A stretch of 64,000 bases of DNA from Ensifer adhaerens. GTDB taxonomy: Bacteria > Pseudomonadota > Alphaproteobacteria > Rhizobiales > Rhizobiaceae. The stretch is from assembly GCF_020035535.1 (NCBI RefSeq), contig NZ_CP083349.1, positions 1,612,001 through 1,676,000 of the forward strand, written 5' to 3'. The position numbers and the translations under genes are program-made. Positions 43,329-54,208 of the stretch are shown piece after piece; within the stretch, counting starts at the first letter, position 1, and each line of letters begins with the position of its first letter. The notes beneath the pieces were generated by a model. The model saw only the letters and a program-made list of their open reading frames with translations. It had not been told where the DNA came from and searched no databases.

Positions 43329-44132
43329 ATGGCAAAATCCGGAAAGATCCGCGTCGGCATCGGCGGCTGGACCTTCGAGCCCTGGGAGGGCACCTTTTAT
43401 CCGAGCACGCTGGCCAAGAAGCGGCAGCTCGAATACGCCGGCAAGCAGCTTCGCACGATCGAGGTGAACGGCACCTATTACTCCTCGCAGAAGCCCGAGA
43501 CCTTTGCCAAATGGGCTTCTGAGGTCCCGGAGGATTTCATCTTTTCGTTGAAGGCGAGCCGCTTCGTTACCAACCGCAAGGTTCTGTCGGAAGCCGGTGA
43601 ATCCATGGAGCGATTTTTGACGCAAGGGCTGACCGAGCTCGGGCCCCATCTTGGACCCATTCTCTGGCAGTTCGCGCCGACGAAGAAGTTCGAACCTGAC
43701 GACTTCGAAGGTTTTTTGAAGCTCCTTCCGGAGAAGCAGGACGGGCTTCCGCTGCGTCATGTGGTCGAGGTGCGAAATCCCACCTTCCAGGCCCCGGAGT
43801 TCGTTTCACTGCTCGAGAAGTACGGCGTTGCCGTGGTGCTCGCCGAACATGCGGATTATCCGATGATCGCCGACGTTACCGCCGATTTCGTCTATCTCCG
43901 CCTGCAGAAGGGCAGCGACGATATTGAGACCTGCTATGCGCCCGACAAGCTCGACCTCTGGGCAGAGCGCGCGAAGACCTTTGCAGGCGGCGACGAGCCG
44001 AGCGGGCTTGAAAAGAGCGCCCCGGACCGCAAGGCGAAGAATGAGGCGCGCGATGTGTTTGCCTACTTCATTACTGAGGGCAAGGTGAACGCGCCGAACG
44101 GTGCGCGCGAACTGCAGAAGCGCGTCGATTGA
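43329..44132 (+). CDS. DUF72-domain protein (YecE-like)
   Basis: A 267-residue DUF72/YecE family protein with a TIM-barrel-like fold and no proven activity. It opens with IRVGIGGWTFEPWEGTFYP, then ANTYYS-type TIEVNGTYYSSQKPETFAKW, and later FSLKASRFVTN and ILWQFAPTKKF, which are family landmarks. I chose ATG 43329 (MAKSGK), which has GAGGAGG eight bases upstream; longer in-frame starts overlap the acetyltransferase. The C-terminal part DVFAYFITEGKVNAPNGARELQKRV is typical. The gap after it is 778 bp. Confidence 0.88.
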   Translation: MAKSGKIRVGIGGWTFEPWEGTFYPSTLAKKRQLEYAGKQLRTIEVNGTYYSSQKPETFAKWASEVPEDFIFSLKASRFVTNRKVLSEAGESMERFLTQGLTELGPHLGPILWQFAPTKKFEPDDFEGFLKLLPEKQDGLPLRHVVEVRNPTFQAPEFVSLLEKYGVAVVLAEHADYPMIADVTADFVYLRLQKGSDDIETCYAPDKLDLWAERAKTFAGGDEPSGLEKSAPDRKAKNEARDVFAYFITEGKVNAPNGARELQKRVD

Positions 44133-44910
44133 GTTCCGATGCGGGATCAGCGCGCGCCGATCCCGCCTGCCCTTCACGAACCGGCCGGCGTTCGTGCCTG
44201 CGCCGGTATCACTGGCTGGGCGTGAGGCTGAACAGGCACCAGGAGCAGTGTCTGTGTTTCGTTGTGGCGACAAAAGGCCAGCGGTTACAGGGCGCGAGAT
44301 CCGAATCACTCGGGCCACCCCATATCACTTGATCTGGCGCAACCGAGGGTGCCGTTAGGGATGGTTTTTATACGGCTTTTTACCCGTCAATTTTTTGATC
44401 TGGCGCGGATTGTTGCGGCAGTCTCACAGGCAAGCTGCGGAAGTGCCTGATTTTCATGGGGTTGCTCGATGTCCCCGTTTTCCACAGTCGGTCCACACAA
44501 CATCTAGCGCTCAAACTTCCGTCACAAACCACCCCTTGACGCCCCCGGACGATTCACGGTTAATGGATTTTACGTTGCGACGGCGGCGGACCGGATTGTT
44601 TAGCGCCCGGTTCATCTCACCAAATCGGCGGTTCTGACAGGCGGCGGTCATGGATTTCACCATGCGGTCGCCGTGAGGATTTTTGTGCGATCTTTGAGGC
44701 CCGTTTGAGCAACAATTGGCTGGCATAAATCAGCTGTTAACACTATATTTAGTGCTTGCAGTCAGCCTATCTCACAAGATACAGGGTCACCCAACTGTGG
44801 GTTTCTCTCCAAAGGACGGAAGCTGAGACTGGCTGCGGGATGCCCCTCGCGGCCGGGCGGGGACAATTGCGCCTGTGGCGGGCGCTAGGCAACACGAAGG
44901 ACCAGGGACA
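44133..44910. other. Long intergenic region upstream of nrdJ
   Basis: A 778-bp gap before nrdJ. It contains an NrdR-type box (44740-44755). I searched by eye for a cobalamin riboswitch B12 box and did not find one. AT-rich TTTTTGATC and GGTTAATGG stretches occur, but I see no supported gene or RNA in the first 500 bp. Confidence 0.5.
44740..44755. promoter_or_regulatory. NrdR box upstream of nrdJ
   Basis: ACACTATATTTAGTGC agrees with the NrdR consensus ACACWATATATWGTGT at 14 of 16 positions. It lies about 155 bases before the nrdJ start. NrdR represses ribonucleotide reductase genes when dATP is high. A second box at the usual helical spacing is not evident. Confidence 0.65.
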
Positions 44911-47900
44911 ATGAAGATCGAACGTCGTTTCACCAAGGCCGGGCAATCTGCCTATGCGGAGATCGAATTCCGCAAGGCTACGAGTGAGATCAAGAACCCC
45001 GATGGTTCGATCGTGTTCCGTCTTGCCGATATCGACGTTCCGGCACAGTTCAGCCAGGTCGCTGCCGACATTCTCGCCCAGAAGTATTTCCGCAAGGCTG
45101 GCGTTCCGGCCAAGATGAAGCGCGTCGAGGAGAACGATGTCCCCTCTTTCCTCTGGCGCTCCGTTCCGGATGCTGAAGCGCTGAAGACGCTGCCCAAGGA
45201 AGAACACTACGGTTCCGAAACCGATGCTCGCCAGGTTTTCGATCGCCTGGCCGGTACCTGGGCCTATTGGGGCTGGAAGGGCGGCTATTTCGATACCGAA
45301 GAAGACGCCTCCGCCTTCCGCGACGAACTCGCCTACATGCTCGCCACCCAGCGCGTTGCGCCGAACTCGCCGCAATGGTTCAACACTGGCCTGCACTGGG
45401 CCTATGGCATCGATGGCCCCGGTCAGGGCCACTACTATGTCGATCCCTTCACCGGCAAGCTGACGAAGTCCAAGTCGGCCTACGAACACCCGCAGCCGCA
45501 CGCCTGCTTCATCCAGTCGGTCGCTGACGATCTCGTCAACGAAGGCGGCATTATGGACCTTTGGGTGCGTGAAGCGCGCCTGTTCAAGTATGGCTCCGGC
45601 ACCGGCTCCAACTTCTCGCACCTGCGCAGTGAAGGCGAAAAGCTCTCGGGCGGCGGCAAGTCCTCCGGCCTGATGTCGTTCCTGAAGATCGGCGACCGCG
45701 CCGCCGGCGCCATCAAGTCGGGTGGCACCACCCGCCGCGCCGCCAAGATGGTCGTCGTCGATATCGACCATCCCGATATCGAGGAATACATCAACTGGAA
45801 GGTCAAGGAAGAGCAGAAGGTTGCCGCGCTCGTTACCGGTTCGAAGGTCGTCGCCAAGCATTTGAAGGCGATCATGAAGGCCTGCGTCAACTGCGACGGC
45901 ACCGACGACGCCTGCTATGACCCGAAGCAGAATCCGGCGCTGAAGCGCGAGATCCGCGCTGCCAAGCAGGCGCTGGTTCCGGAAAACTACGTCCAGCGCG
46001 TCATCCAGTTTGCCAAGCAGGGTTACAAGGACCTCGAGTTCAAGACCTATGACACCGACTGGGATTCGGAAGCCTACCTGACGGTTTCCGGCCAGAACTC
46101 CAACAACTCGGTCTCGATCAAGGACGACTTCCTGCGCGCCGTCGAAGCCGATGGCGACTGGAACCTGACGGCCCGCAAGGACGGTCGCGTCATGAAGACG
46201 CTGAAGGCGCGCGATCTCTGGGAGTCGATCTCCTACGCCGCCTGGGCATCGGCCGATCCGGGACTGCACTTCAACACGACGATGAACGACTGGCACACCA
46301 GCCCCGCCGCCGGCCCGATCCGCGCGTCGAACCCGTGCTCGGAATACATGTTCCTCGACGACACCGCCTGCAACCTCGCCTCGCTGAACCTGATGATGTT
46401 CAAGGATGCGGCGACCAAGCGCATCAACATCGCCGACTACGAGCACGCAGTCCGCCTATGGACCATCGTTCTCGAAGTTTCGGTCATGATGGCGCAGTTC
46501 CCGTCCCGCGAGATTGCCGAACTCTCCTATGAGTACCGCACGCTCGGCCTCGGTTACGCCAATATCGGCGGCCTGCTGATGTCCTCGGGCATCCCCTATG
46601 ACAGCGCCGAAGGCCGCGCCATTGCCGGTGCGCTGACCGCGATCATGACGGGCATCTCCTACGCCACCTCCGCCGAAATGGCCGAGAAGCTCGGTCCGTT
46701 CCCGGGCTTTGCGCCGAACCGCGACAACATGCTGCGCGTCATCCGCAACCACCGCCGTGCCGCCTATGGCGAGACAACTGGCTATGAGGCGCTGTCGGTC
46801 AACCCGGTCGCCCTCATCCACTCGGACAACCCGGACCAGGACCTCGTCATCCACGCCATGAGCGCCTGGGACAAGGCCCTGGAACTCGGCGAGAAGCACG
46901 GTTACCGCAACGCCCAGGCAACCGTTATCGCGCCGACCGGCACGATCGGCCTCGTCATGGACTGCGACACGACCGGCATCGAGCCGGACTTCGCGCTGGT
47001 GAAGTTCAAGAAGCTCGCCGGTGGCGGCTACTTCAAGATCATCAACCGCGCCGTTCCGGAAGCGCTGCGTTCGCTCGGCTACAGCGAAAGCCAGATCGCC
47101 GAGATCGAGGCCTACGCGGTCGGCCACGGCAACCTGAACCAGGCGCCGGCGATCAACCCGTCAACGCTGAAGGCCAAGGGCTTCACCGACGAGAAGGTGG
47201 AAGCCGTCAACGCCGCGCTGAAGTCTGCCTTCGATATCAAGTTCGTCTTCAACCAGTGGACGCTCGGCGCCGACTTCCTCAAGGGTACGCTGAAGGTCTC
47301 CGACGAACAGCTCGCCGCGATGGATTTCAACCTGCTCGACCACTTGGGCTTCTCCAAGAAGGACATCGAAGCTGCCAACATCCATGTCTGCGGTGCCATG
47401 ACGCTGGAAGGCGCGCCGTTCCTGAAGAACGAGCACCTGCCCGTCTTCGATTGCGCCAACCCCTGCGGCAAGATCGGCAAGCGTTACCTCTCGGTCGAAA
47501 GCCACATCCGCATGATGGCGGCGGCCCAGCCGTTCATCTCCGGCGCCATCTCCAAGACGATCAACATGCCGAATGAGGCGACCGTCGAGGACTGCAAGAA
47601 CGCCTACATGCTCTCGTGGAAGCTGGCGCTGAAGGCAAACGCCCTCTATCGCGACGGCTCCAAGCTGTCGCAGCCGCTCAACGCCTCGCTGATTGAGGAC
47701 GACAAGGACGAGGATGCGCTGGAGGATCTGATCCAGGCGCCCGCCGCCGCCCAGGCCGTGACCATCACCGAGAAGATCGTCGAACGCGTCATCGAAAAGG
47801 TGATCCGCGCCCGCGAAAAGCTGCCGAACCGCCGCCAGGGCTACACCCAGAAGGCCGTCGTCGGCGGTCACAAGGTGTATCTGCGCACCGGCGAGTTCGG

Positions 47901-48714
47901 TGACGGCCGCCTCGGCGAGATCTTCATCGACATGCACAAGGAAGGGGCCGCCTTCCGTGCGATGATGAACAACTTCGCCATCGCCATCTCTCTCGGCCTG
48001 CAATATGGCGTGCCGCTCGAAGAATATGTGGAGGCCTTCACCTTCACCAAGTTCGAGCCGGCCGGCATGGTCCAGGGCAACGACGCAATCAAGAACGCGA
48101 CGTCGATCCTCGACTACGTCTTCCGGGAGTTGGCCGTGTCTTACCTCGGCCGCCACGATCTCGCTCATGTCGACACGTCCGACTTCAGCAACACGGCGCT
48201 CGGCAAGGGCATCCAGGAAGGCAAGACCAACCTGATCTCCACCGGCTGGACGCGCGGCTACAAGCCGACGATCGTTGGTGGTACGGCCGAACGCGCCGGT
48301 GAGCCGAAGGGTTCGTCGACGACCGCCCCTGCCCGAGCCTCTTCGACCGCCACCGTAACCTCGATTGCCGGCAACACGGTCCGCAAGATCGAGCAGACGA
48401 CGGCGATCTCGACTTCTGAAATCGTTGCCTTCAAGCGCGACTACGAAGAGCGCGCGGCGGAACTGGCCGAGGAGATCGCCGAAGAAACGGTCGAGACCGC
48501 AACGGAAGTGACCGCCCTCTTCTCCGACAAGGCAGCTGCGGAAGCGGCATCGGCCAAGACGGACGCCAAGAAGGTGGAAGCCGAACGCCGCGCCCGCTCG
48601 ATCATGCAGGGCTATACCGGCAACATGTGCACCGAGTGCCAGAACTTCACGATGGTGCGCAACGGCACCTGCGAGAAGTGCGACACCTGCGGCGCCACTA
48701 GCGGCTGCAGCTAA
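44911..48714 (+). CDS. nrdJ: Adenosylcobalamin-dependent (class II) ribonucleotide reductase
   Basis: A 1267-residue class II enzyme that makes deoxyribonucleotides with adenosylcobalamin and no oxygen. The active-site region has [20 protein letters not shown] (near residues 472-491), with the N-x-C-x-E radical and catalytic residues. The C-terminus has [21 protein letters not shown], a zinc/thiol relay. I chose ATG 44911 (MKIERRFTK), preceded by AGGGAC; an in-frame start 36 bases upstream lacks a ribosome binding site. In rhizobia it is the main aerobic reductase and makes growth cobalamin-dependent. A strong terminator follows at 48792. Confidence 0.96.
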   Translation: MKIERRFTKAGQSAYAEIEFRKATSEIKNPDGSIVFRLADIDVPAQFSQVAADILAQKYFRKAGVPAKMKRVEENDVPSFLWRSVPDAEALKTLPKEEHYGSETDARQVFDRLAGTWAYWGWKGGYFDTEEDASAFRDELAYMLATQRVAPNSPQWFNTGLHWAYGIDGPGQGHYYVDPFTGKLTKSKSAYEHPQPHACFIQSVADDLVNEGGIMDLWVREARLFKYGSGTGSNFSHLRSEGEKLSGGGKSSGLMSFLKIGDRAAGAIKSGGTTRRAAKMVVVDIDHPDIEEYINWKVKEEQKVAALVTGSKVVAKHLKAIMKACVNCDGTDDACYDPKQNPALKREIRAAKQALVPENYVQRVIQFAKQGYKDLEFKTYDTDWDSEAYLTVSGQNSNNSVSIKDDFLRAVEADGDWNLTARKDGRVMKTLKARDLWESISYAAWASADPGLHFNTTMNDWHTSPAAGPIRASNPCSEYMFLDDTACNLASLNLMMFKDAATKRINIADYEHAVRLWTIVLEVSVMMAQFPSREIAELSYEYRTLGLGYANIGGLLMSSGIPYDSAEGRAIAGALTAIMTGISYATSAEMAEKLGPFPGFAPNRDNMLRVIRNHRRAAYGETTGYEALSVNPVALIHSDNPDQDLVIHAMSAWDKALELGEKHGYRNAQATVIAPTGTIGLVMDCDTTGIEPDFALVKFKKLAGGGYFKIINRAVPEALRSLGYSESQIAEIEAYAVGHGNLNQAPAINPSTLKAKGFTDEKVEAVNAALKSAFDIKFVFNQWTLGADFLKGTLKVSDEQLAAMDFNLLDHLGFSKKDIEAANIHVCGAMTLEGAPFLKNEHLPVFDCANPCGKIGKRYLSVESHIRMMAAAQPFISGAISKTINMPNEATVEDCKNAYMLSWKLALKANALYRDGSKLSQPLNASLIEDDKDEDALEDLIQAPAAAQAVTITEKIVERVIEKVIRAREKLPNRRQGYTQKAVVGGHKVYLRTGEFGDGRLGEIFIDMHKEGAAFRAMMNNFAIAISLGLQYGVPLEEYVEAFTFTKFEPAGMVQGNDAIKNATSILDYVFRELAVSYLGRHDLAHVDTSDFSNTALGKGIQEGKTNLISTGWTRGYKPTIVGGTAERAGEPKGSSTTAPARASSTATVTSIAGNTVRKIEQTTAISTSEIVAFKRDYEERAAELAEEIAEETVETATEVTALFSDKAAAEAASAKTDAKKVEAERRARSIMQGYTGNMCTECQNFTMVRNGTCEKCDTCGATSGCS

Positions 48715-48791
48715 GCAGATCGCAAATGCGGTGGTGGTGGCCGCGGCAACAAGCGTCGCGGACACCGCTGAGATGACATGATGATATCGCG

Positions 48792-48825
48792 AAGGGCCGC
48801 TGGTTTTCGACCAGCGGCCCTTTCT
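48792..48825 (+). terminator. Terminator after nrdJ
   Basis: A 13-bp perfect stem AAGGGCCGCTGGT (48792-48804) / ACCAGCGGCCCTT (48810-48822) with loop TTTCG, followed by a T-rich tail. Confidence 0.8.
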
Positions 48826-48956
48826 GCTTGATCACGGGCGGACCTCCGCCCCTCGGAAGCCAAACACGCCAATGCAACCTTGCGCAGGCCGATGCGGTCT
48901 CTAAATAATGTGTCGCACCATCCGCATCCGCCACACGGCAAATAGGGAGAGTGTCA

Positions 48957-49118
48957 ATGGGACTGTTCGATGGGCTGCTTGGTCATGGTTCGACGGTGGA
49001 TCCTGCGGACGAAGAAGGAAACGGACGTCCAGGGTATTCAAAGGGCGCTTACGACGGCGGTCCTTCGATAGCGCCGGGGATTGCCGATCTAAGCGAAGGT
49101 GGCCCCGTCGGCCGATGA
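48957..49118 (+). CDS. Short ORF, possible truncated PH-domain protein
   Basis: A 53-codon frame from ATG 48957 with a good AGGGAGAG ribosome binding site. Its first residues MGLFDGLLGHGSTVDPA match the N-terminus of small bacterial PH-domain (YvlB/YyaB-like) proteins, which usually continue with a PH fold of about 100 more residues. Here the frame diverges into Gly/Pro-rich sequence and stops at 49116-49118. This suggests a truncated or frameshifted relic, or a short derived protein. It lies 26 bases upstream of the acetyltransferase start. Confidence 0.4.
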   Translation: MGLFDGLLGHGSTVDPADEEGNGRPGYSKGAYDGGPSIAPGIADLSEGGPVGR

Positions 49119-49144
49119 TTTCAGCGGCAAACCGAGTTTTCGTC

Positions 49145-49564
49145 ATGCCCGCCCCCATCATTGACATCATTCTCGAGGACCCCAGCAGAGATGACCTCCA
49201 TGGCATCGTCGCCACGCTGGATGCCTACAATGAAGCCCATGCAGGCATGGCGGATCTGCCCGGCTTTGCCGTTCTGCTGCGTGACGCTGAGACCGGGACC
49301 ACGATTGGCGGACTCTACGCGGCGGATGGTTACGGCTGGGCCTTCATCCGCTACCTCGCCGTTCCCGATGAGTATCGCGGCCAGGGCCTTGGTCGGCGAT
49401 TGATCGAGGAAGCGGAGAAGATTGCGCGTGTCGGACTCTGGCTCGACATCTTCGAGTTCCAGGCCCGCCCCTTTTATGAGAAGCTCGGTTTCCTGGTGTT
49501 CGGTGAGCTTGAGGGCGGCGAAGGCGCGATTGCGCGCTATTTCCTGAAGAAGCGCTTCTTTTAG
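49145..49564 (+). CDS. GNAT-family N-acetyltransferase
   Basis: A 139-residue GNAT protein. TGTTIGGLYAADGYGWAFIR leads into the RYLAVPDEYRGQGLGRRLIEEAE acetyl-CoA loop (about residues 72-94), and FEFQARPFYEKLGFLVFGEL is the typical end. I chose ATG 49145 (MPAPIIDIILED) because upstream in-frame sequence lacks resemblance; MISAANRVFV (ATG 49118) is an alternative. Substrate unknown. It is convergent with the RNA-ligase-like gene. Confidence 0.82.
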   Translation: MPAPIIDIILEDPSRDDLHGIVATLDAYNEAHAGMADLPGFAVLLRDAETGTTIGGLYAADGYGWAFIRYLAVPDEYRGQGLGRRLIEEAEKIARVGLWLDIFEFQARPFYEKLGFLVFGELEGGEGAIARYFLKKRFF

Positions 49565-49595
49565 TGAATGCCGGGCGGTGGAGAGAGCCTCCGGC

Positions 49596-50282
49596 TTATG
49601 GCGTTGCGTCGCTCCCCTCTCGCAGTTCGTTTGGTATGACGGGGCCGGCCATCCAGTGTCGTTCGCTGGTGACGTGGTTACCTCGAACCCACTTGGCGAT
49701 GCCATCAAAGAAGCGGCCGGCGCTGCCCGTTCCCGCAGGGTAAGGCATCTGCTCGGCGAGGCGGATGACAAAACCTTCCTGGCGCGACATATCCAAGCCC
49801 GCCACGACATTCTGGACGAGGTCACTGCCGAACGGTCCATCATAGAGGACCGGGACCGGTTCGACTTCCAGCATCGCCAGGATTTCGAGCGTGGTATCCC
49901 AATCCAGAAGCGTGTTGCGATCGTCCCAGACGCCAAAGCCGTAAAAGTACGACTGTAGAGCATTGCCGGATGCGCGAGTGTAGGCAATCGAGTGCCGGGC
50001 GTAGAGATACTCGCCCGAAACCCGCCAATCATTCGGGATATGAGCCGCACGGCGCGCATGGTAGGCGCGCAGCCAGTCGCGCGAGGGATGATAGCCACTG
50101 TCCGGCGATCGGGCAAAGCATCTGGTCGCGGTGAGCGTCGTGCATTCGCCGTCCATTTTTTCGGTGACGATCACCCGCCTACCCTGGAAAGGTGCAAGGT
50201 CCGGCATCCGCTTGTCGTCGCTTTGGAGCCCGGGACTGGTCGGCAAGTGATAGGTACGCGGATATTTCAGATCGTCCATCAA
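49596..50282 (-). CDS. RNA ligase family protein
   Basis: A 228-residue stand-alone nucleotidyltransferase of the RNA-ligase type. Motif I is VTEKMDGECTTL with the AMP-acceptor Lys of KxDG (near residue 42); a later motif with HWRVSGEYLYARHS corresponds to motif III, EGFVIRL to motif IV (near 170) and KWVRGNHV to motif V. Length is short, with no separate OB or kinase domain. Such proteins occur in bacteria and phages as RNA-repair ligases. It is a single gene facing the acetyltransferase gene. Physiological substrate unknown. Confidence 0.82.
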   Translation of the reverse strand: MMDDLKYPRTYHLPTSPGLQSDDKRMPDLAPFQGRRVIVTEKMDGECTTLTATRCFARSPDSGYHPSRDWLRAYHARRAAHIPNDWRVSGEYLYARHSIAYTRASGNALQSYFYGFGVWDDRNTLLDWDTTLEILAMLEVEPVPVLYDGPFGSDLVQNVVAGLDMSRQEGFVIRLAEQMPYPAGTGSAGRFFDGIAKWVRGNHVTSERHWMAGPVIPNELREGSDATP

Positions 50283-50461
50283 AGTCCCTGCACGAAAGTG
50301 TTGCCTTTCGATACGAGAAAAGCGCGCTACCTGTCAAAGTTGAGCTAGACCCATCGCAACCTGGGTGGACGGCCTGCCGCCACTCGCAGATTCCGGACGG
50401 ACCTAGGTTCGTTACGTTGCTCTTGCAAAGACCATGGATTTGTTCATGATCCCACTGGAAC

Positions 50462-50537
50462 GGGGCCGTAGCTCAGTTGGGAGAGCGCCGCAATCGCACT
50501 GCGGAGGTCGAGGGTTCGACTCCCTTCGGCTCCACCA
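50462..50537 (+). tRNA. tRNA-Ala (anticodon CGC)
   Basis: A complete 76-base cloverleaf. The acceptor stem GGGGCCG / CGGCTCC has one G-T pair; the D-arm is GCTCAGTTGGGAGAGC, the anticodon stem CCGCA / TGCGG encloses loop ATCGCAC with anticodon CGC, the T-arm includes GGTTCGACTCC, and CCA is encoded (50535-50537). It reads GCG alanine codons. No island or integrase lies next to it. Confidence 0.95.
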
Positions 50538-50742
50538 GGAACATCCTGCGCACATCGAGACAGCGAAACCCGGTCGAGCGATGCACGGGTGTGCGCGCTC
50601 GCCTAGAAGCTGCAACGGGGTTCAGTTATCTGCAGCGCCCAACTCGAGTATCGCCCCACGAACAGGTTGTCGAACAGCCACGATAGGTTTACCTTACGCT
50701 CGCTGGTGACGGTACCAAAGTCCTTTTCGGGGTTGGATCGAC

Positions 50743-51408
50743 ATGCGCGTTAAAGATGTGATGACGACGTCCGTCGTCAAGCTATCCCCAGACAACAGCG
50801 TCAGACAGGCAGCCCGGATTATGCTCGACAATCATGTCAGCGGCATCCCCGTCGTTGACGATGAAGGCCGTCTGGTGGGGTTGATCAGTGAAGGCGATCT
50901 GATCCGTCGGACGGAGCTTGGCGGCGGCGTGCCGGTGGTAGACGCAACGCTGGGCGCCGATGATCGGGCCAGCGCCTATGTACGGCGGTCCTCCTGGCGC
51001 GTCGGCGACGCGATGACGGCCGATCCGGTCACGATCGACGAAGGTGCGTCCGTTGCGCGCGTGGCGGCGCTGATGCAGGAGCGCGGCATCAAGCGCATTC
51101 CTGTCCTCAGAAACGGAGTTCTCGTCGGCATCGTCAGCCGCGCCGATCTGTTGCAGGCGGTTTTGACAGCAAAGCAGGATGAGACGGCTGCGGGGGATGA
51201 AGCCATCCGGCGCAGCATTCTCGTGCGCCTCGGCGAGAACACCGGCCTCGAAGGGCTGGATGTGAAGGTCGCGGTCACCGACGGCATCGTCCATCTCTGG
51301 GGCAACGTGGAGACTGCCGACTGCCGGAAGGCCGCGCGGATCCTCGCCGAAAGCGTGCGTGGCGTTCGGGGCGTGGTCGAGCACTTCTCCGAGCCCTATC
51401 CGCAATAG
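50743..51408 (+). CDS. Tandem CBS plus BON domain protein
   Basis: A 221-residue cytoplasmic protein with two CBS domains and a C-terminal BON domain. CBS 1 is MRVKDVMTTSVVKLSPDNSV to GLISEGDLIRR (residues 1-58), CBS 2 is VGDAMTADPVTIDEGASV to GIVSRADLLQAV (about 88-146), and BON is about 155-220 (VRLGENTGLEGLDVKVAVTDGIVHLWG). Tandem CBS pairs bind adenine nucleotides and sense energy charge. It is upstream of phosphoketolase on the same strand with a 210-bp gap. The partner is unknown. Confidence 0.87.
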   Translation: MRVKDVMTTSVVKLSPDNSVRQAARIMLDNHVSGIPVVDDEGRLVGLISEGDLIRRTELGGGVPVVDATLGADDRASAYVRRSSWRVGDAMTADPVTIDEGASVARVAALMQERGIKRIPVLRNGVLVGIVSRADLLQAVLTAKQDETAAGDEAIRRSILVRLGENTGLEGLDVKVAVTDGIVHLWGNVETADCRKAARILAESVRGVRGVVEHFSEPYPQ

Positions 51409-51618
51409 CGCCCGCCGCGAGACCGCCGCGGCATGGACGTGTTCGCGGCGCCGAAATAGCAAGACGATCCATGCCGCTGTCGTCCGAAGACAGGCGTTCC
51501 ACCTTCCGTCCGTCACCGGGAAACAGCAACAACCGTATCGAACTCACAAGACTGCAGTGGCTTGCACGACTGCAAGCCGGAGAAATCCAGGCAATGTCCT
51601 AATGATCGGGAGGTTCAG

Positions 51619-54081
51619 ATGGTTTCGCCTGAAACGGCATCGATGAAAGAGACGGCATCCGGGAGCTCGCATTCAACAACGCCATTGTCGGCAGATGAAC
51701 TCCGCCTGATGGACGCCTATTGGCGCGCCTCGAACTACCTCTCCGTCGGCCAGATTTACCTGCTCGACAATCCGCTGCTGCGCGAGCCGCTGAAACGCGA
51801 ACACATCAAGCCACGCCTGCTCGGCCATTGGGGCACCTCGCCCGGCCTCAACATGCTCTATGTGCATCTCAACCGCGTGATCAAGCGCGACGATCTCAAC
51901 ATGATCTACATCATCGGTCCGGGGCACGGCGGGCCGTCGCTGGTGGCGCACGCCTATCTGGAAGGGACCTACACCGAGTTCTATCCGAACATCAGCGAAG
52001 ACGCCGAGGGCATGCAGCGGCTGTTCAAGCAGTTCAGCTTTCCCGGCGGCATACCGAGCCATGTGGCGCCGGAAACGCCCGGCAGCATCCACGAGGGCGG
52101 CGAACTCGGTTATGCGCTGAGCCACGCCTATGGCGCCGCCTTCGACAATCCGGACCTCGTCGTCGCCTGCATCGTCGGCGATGGCGAGGCCGAGACCGGG
52201 CCGCTTGCGACCGGCTGGCAAAGCAACAAGTTCCTGAACCCTGCCCGCGACGGCTGCGTCCTGCCGATCCTGCATCTGAACGGCTACAAGATCGCCAATC
52301 CCTGCTTCCTTGCCCGCATTCCGCGCGACGAGTTGCAGAAGTTCTTCGAGGGCATGGGTTACAGGCCCTATTTCGTGGAAGGGCATGATCCGGCAAGCGT
52401 GCATCAGCAGCTCGCCGCTGTGCTCGATACGGCGATGGCCGAGATCCGCCGGATCTGGGACGATGCCCGCGTGAGGGGCAATCTGAAGCGGCCGGCCTGG
52501 CCGATGATCGTCTTCCGTACGCCGAAGGGCTGGACCTGCCCCCCGGAGATCGACGGCAAGAAATGCGAGGACTACTGGCGGGCGCACCAGGTGCCGATGG
52601 GCGAGATGGACAAGCCCGAGCACATCCGCATCCTCGAGCAATGGATGAAGAGCTATCGACCCGAGGAGCTTTTCAGCGATCAGGGCCGGCTGAAGCCGGA
52701 GATCGCAGCACTCGCGCCAAAGGGTCATCGCCGCATGAGCGACAACCCGCACGCCAATGGCGGGCTGTTGTTGCATGACCTGAAGATGCCGGCTTTCCGG
52801 GATTATGCCGTCGACGTTCCGCGTCCAGGCGCGACTACTGTGGAAGCGGCCCGCGTCATGGGCAAGTTCCTGTGCGACGTGATGAAGAACAACATGGATG
52901 CCAAGAACTTCCGTCTGTTCAGCCCGGACGAAAACAACTCCAACCGCTGGCAGGATGTGCTGGAGGTCACCAACCGCTGCTACATGGCCGAGATCTATCC
53001 GGAGGACGACCACCTCTCACCGGATGGACGCATCATGGAGGTGCTCAGTGAACACCAGTGCCAGGGCTGGCTCGAAGGTTATCTCTTGACCGGCCGCCAT
53101 GGCTTCTTCTCGTGCTACGAGGCGTTCATCCACATCATCGATTCCATGTTCAACCAGCATGCCAAGTGGCTGAAGGTCTGCAACGAGATCCCCTGGCGCC
53201 GGCCCATCGGGTCGCTGAACTATTTCCTGAGTTCCCATGTCTGGCGCCAGGACCACAACGGCTTCAGCCACCAGGATCCGGGCTTCATCGATCACGTCGT
53301 CAACAAGAAGGCGGAAGTCGTGCGTGTCTATCTGCCGCCGGATGCCAACACGCTGCTGTCCGTTACCGATCACTGTCTGCGCAGCCGCAACTACGTCAAT
53401 GTCGTCGTCGCTGGCAAGCAGCCAGGCCCGCAATGGCTGACGATGGAACAGGCCGTGCGCCATTGCAGCATGGGCGTCAGCATCTGGGAATGGGCGAGCA
53501 ACGATGCCAATAGTGAGCCGGACGTCGTGATGGCCTGCTGCGGCGACGTGCCGACATTGGAAACGCTGGCCGCAGTCCAATTGCTGCGCGAGCATCTTCC
53601 GGAAGTGAAGGTCCGGGTCGTCAACGTGGTCAACCTGATGAAGTTGCAGCCGGCCGAAGAGCACCCCCATGGCCTCTCCGATCGGGATTTCGATGGCATC
53701 TTCACCCGCGACAAACCGATCATCTTCGCCTTCCACGGCTATCCGTGGCTGATCCACCGCCTCACCTACCGCCGGACCAACCACGACAACCTGCATGTCC
53801 GCGGCTACAAGGAGGAAGGCACGACGACGACGCCGTTCGACATGGTGGTGCTGAACGAGCTTGATCGCTTCCACCTCGCTGGCGATGTCATCGACCGTCT
53901 GCCGCAACTCGGCGCCCGTGCTGCCTATTTCAAGCAGGCAATCCAGGCCAAGCTGATCGAGCATCGGGAGTATATCGAGAAGCATGGTGACGACATGCCC
54001 TCGATCAGCGGCTGGAAATGGGGCGTCAAGGATGCGCAACAGGCAAAACCGTCGACGTCAACGGAAGGCGACAATGTCTAG
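51619..54081 (+). CDS. xfp: Phosphoketolase (xylulose-5-P/fructose-6-P)
   Basis: An 820-residue thiamine-diphosphate enzyme that splits xylulose 5-phosphate or fructose 6-phosphate to acetyl phosphate plus glyceraldehyde 3-phosphate or erythrose 4-phosphate. Family signatures are [20 protein letters not shown] near residue 95, [20 protein letters not shown], the ThDP-binding [17 protein letters not shown] near 192, and the KAPA-type middle [17 protein letters not shown] chose ATG 51619 (MVSPETAS), with GGGAGG six bases upstream. It lies in a cluster with a CBS-BON gene upstream and a glucoamylase-like gene 127 bp downstream, suggesting a stress or carbon-overflow role. Confidence 0.94.
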   Translation: MVSPETASMKETASGSSHSTTPLSADELRLMDAYWRASNYLSVGQIYLLDNPLLREPLKREHIKPRLLGHWGTSPGLNMLYVHLNRVIKRDDLNMIYIIGPGHGGPSLVAHAYLEGTYTEFYPNISEDAEGMQRLFKQFSFPGGIPSHVAPETPGSIHEGGELGYALSHAYGAAFDNPDLVVACIVGDGEAETGPLATGWQSNKFLNPARDGCVLPILHLNGYKIANPCFLARIPRDELQKFFEGMGYRPYFVEGHDPASVHQQLAAVLDTAMAEIRRIWDDARVRGNLKRPAWPMIVFRTPKGWTCPPEIDGKKCEDYWRAHQVPMGEMDKPEHIRILEQWMKSYRPEELFSDQGRLKPEIAALAPKGHRRMSDNPHANGGLLLHDLKMPAFRDYAVDVPRPGATTVEAARVMGKFLCDVMKNNMDAKNFRLFSPDENNSNRWQDVLEVTNRCYMAEIYPEDDHLSPDGRIMEVLSEHQCQGWLEGYLLTGRHGFFSCYEAFIHIIDSMFNQHAKWLKVCNEIPWRRPIGSLNYFLSSHVWRQDHNGFSHQDPGFIDHVVNKKAEVVRVYLPPDANTLLSVTDHCLRSRNYVNVVVAGKQPGPQWLTMEQAVRHCSMGVSIWEWASNDANSEPDVVMACCGDVPTLETLAAVQLLREHLPEVKVRVVNVVNLMKLQPAEEHPHGLSDRDFDGIFTRDKPIIFAFHGYPWLIHRLTYRRTNHDNLHVRGYKEEGTTTTPFDMVVLNELDRFHLAGDVIDRLPQLGARAAYFKQAIQAKLIEHREYIEKHGDDMPSISGWKWGVKDAQQAKPSTSTEGDNV

Positions 54082-54208
54082 GGCCTGCGTGCTGCCGCAC
54101 TGACGACCTTGCTCCGATCGCTTGATCGGGCTCGCGGGTCGCTCCGGAGGGAGCGTCTCGCCTACGTTGGATGAATGAACCACGCGTCGCAATCGCAGCT
54201 GGCTGGCT

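Noticed and set aside
44133..44910. Cobalamin riboswitch upstream of nrdJ
   Set aside because: I looked for the B12 box and the usual conserved loop and did not find them. A covariance search would settle this.
44767..46446. 559-codon minus-strand frame over the nrdJ start
   Set aside because: It overlaps the nrdJ promoter region and coding part; it is a shadow of a clear gene.
47161..48765. 534-codon open frame on the minus strand
   Set aside because: It is antisense to nrdJ, with low-complexity Arg/Gly/Leu composition and no family resemblance.
50462..50537. tRNA-Ala as an integration site
   Set aside because: No integrase or 3'-end tRNA duplication lies beside it; the island is elsewhere.
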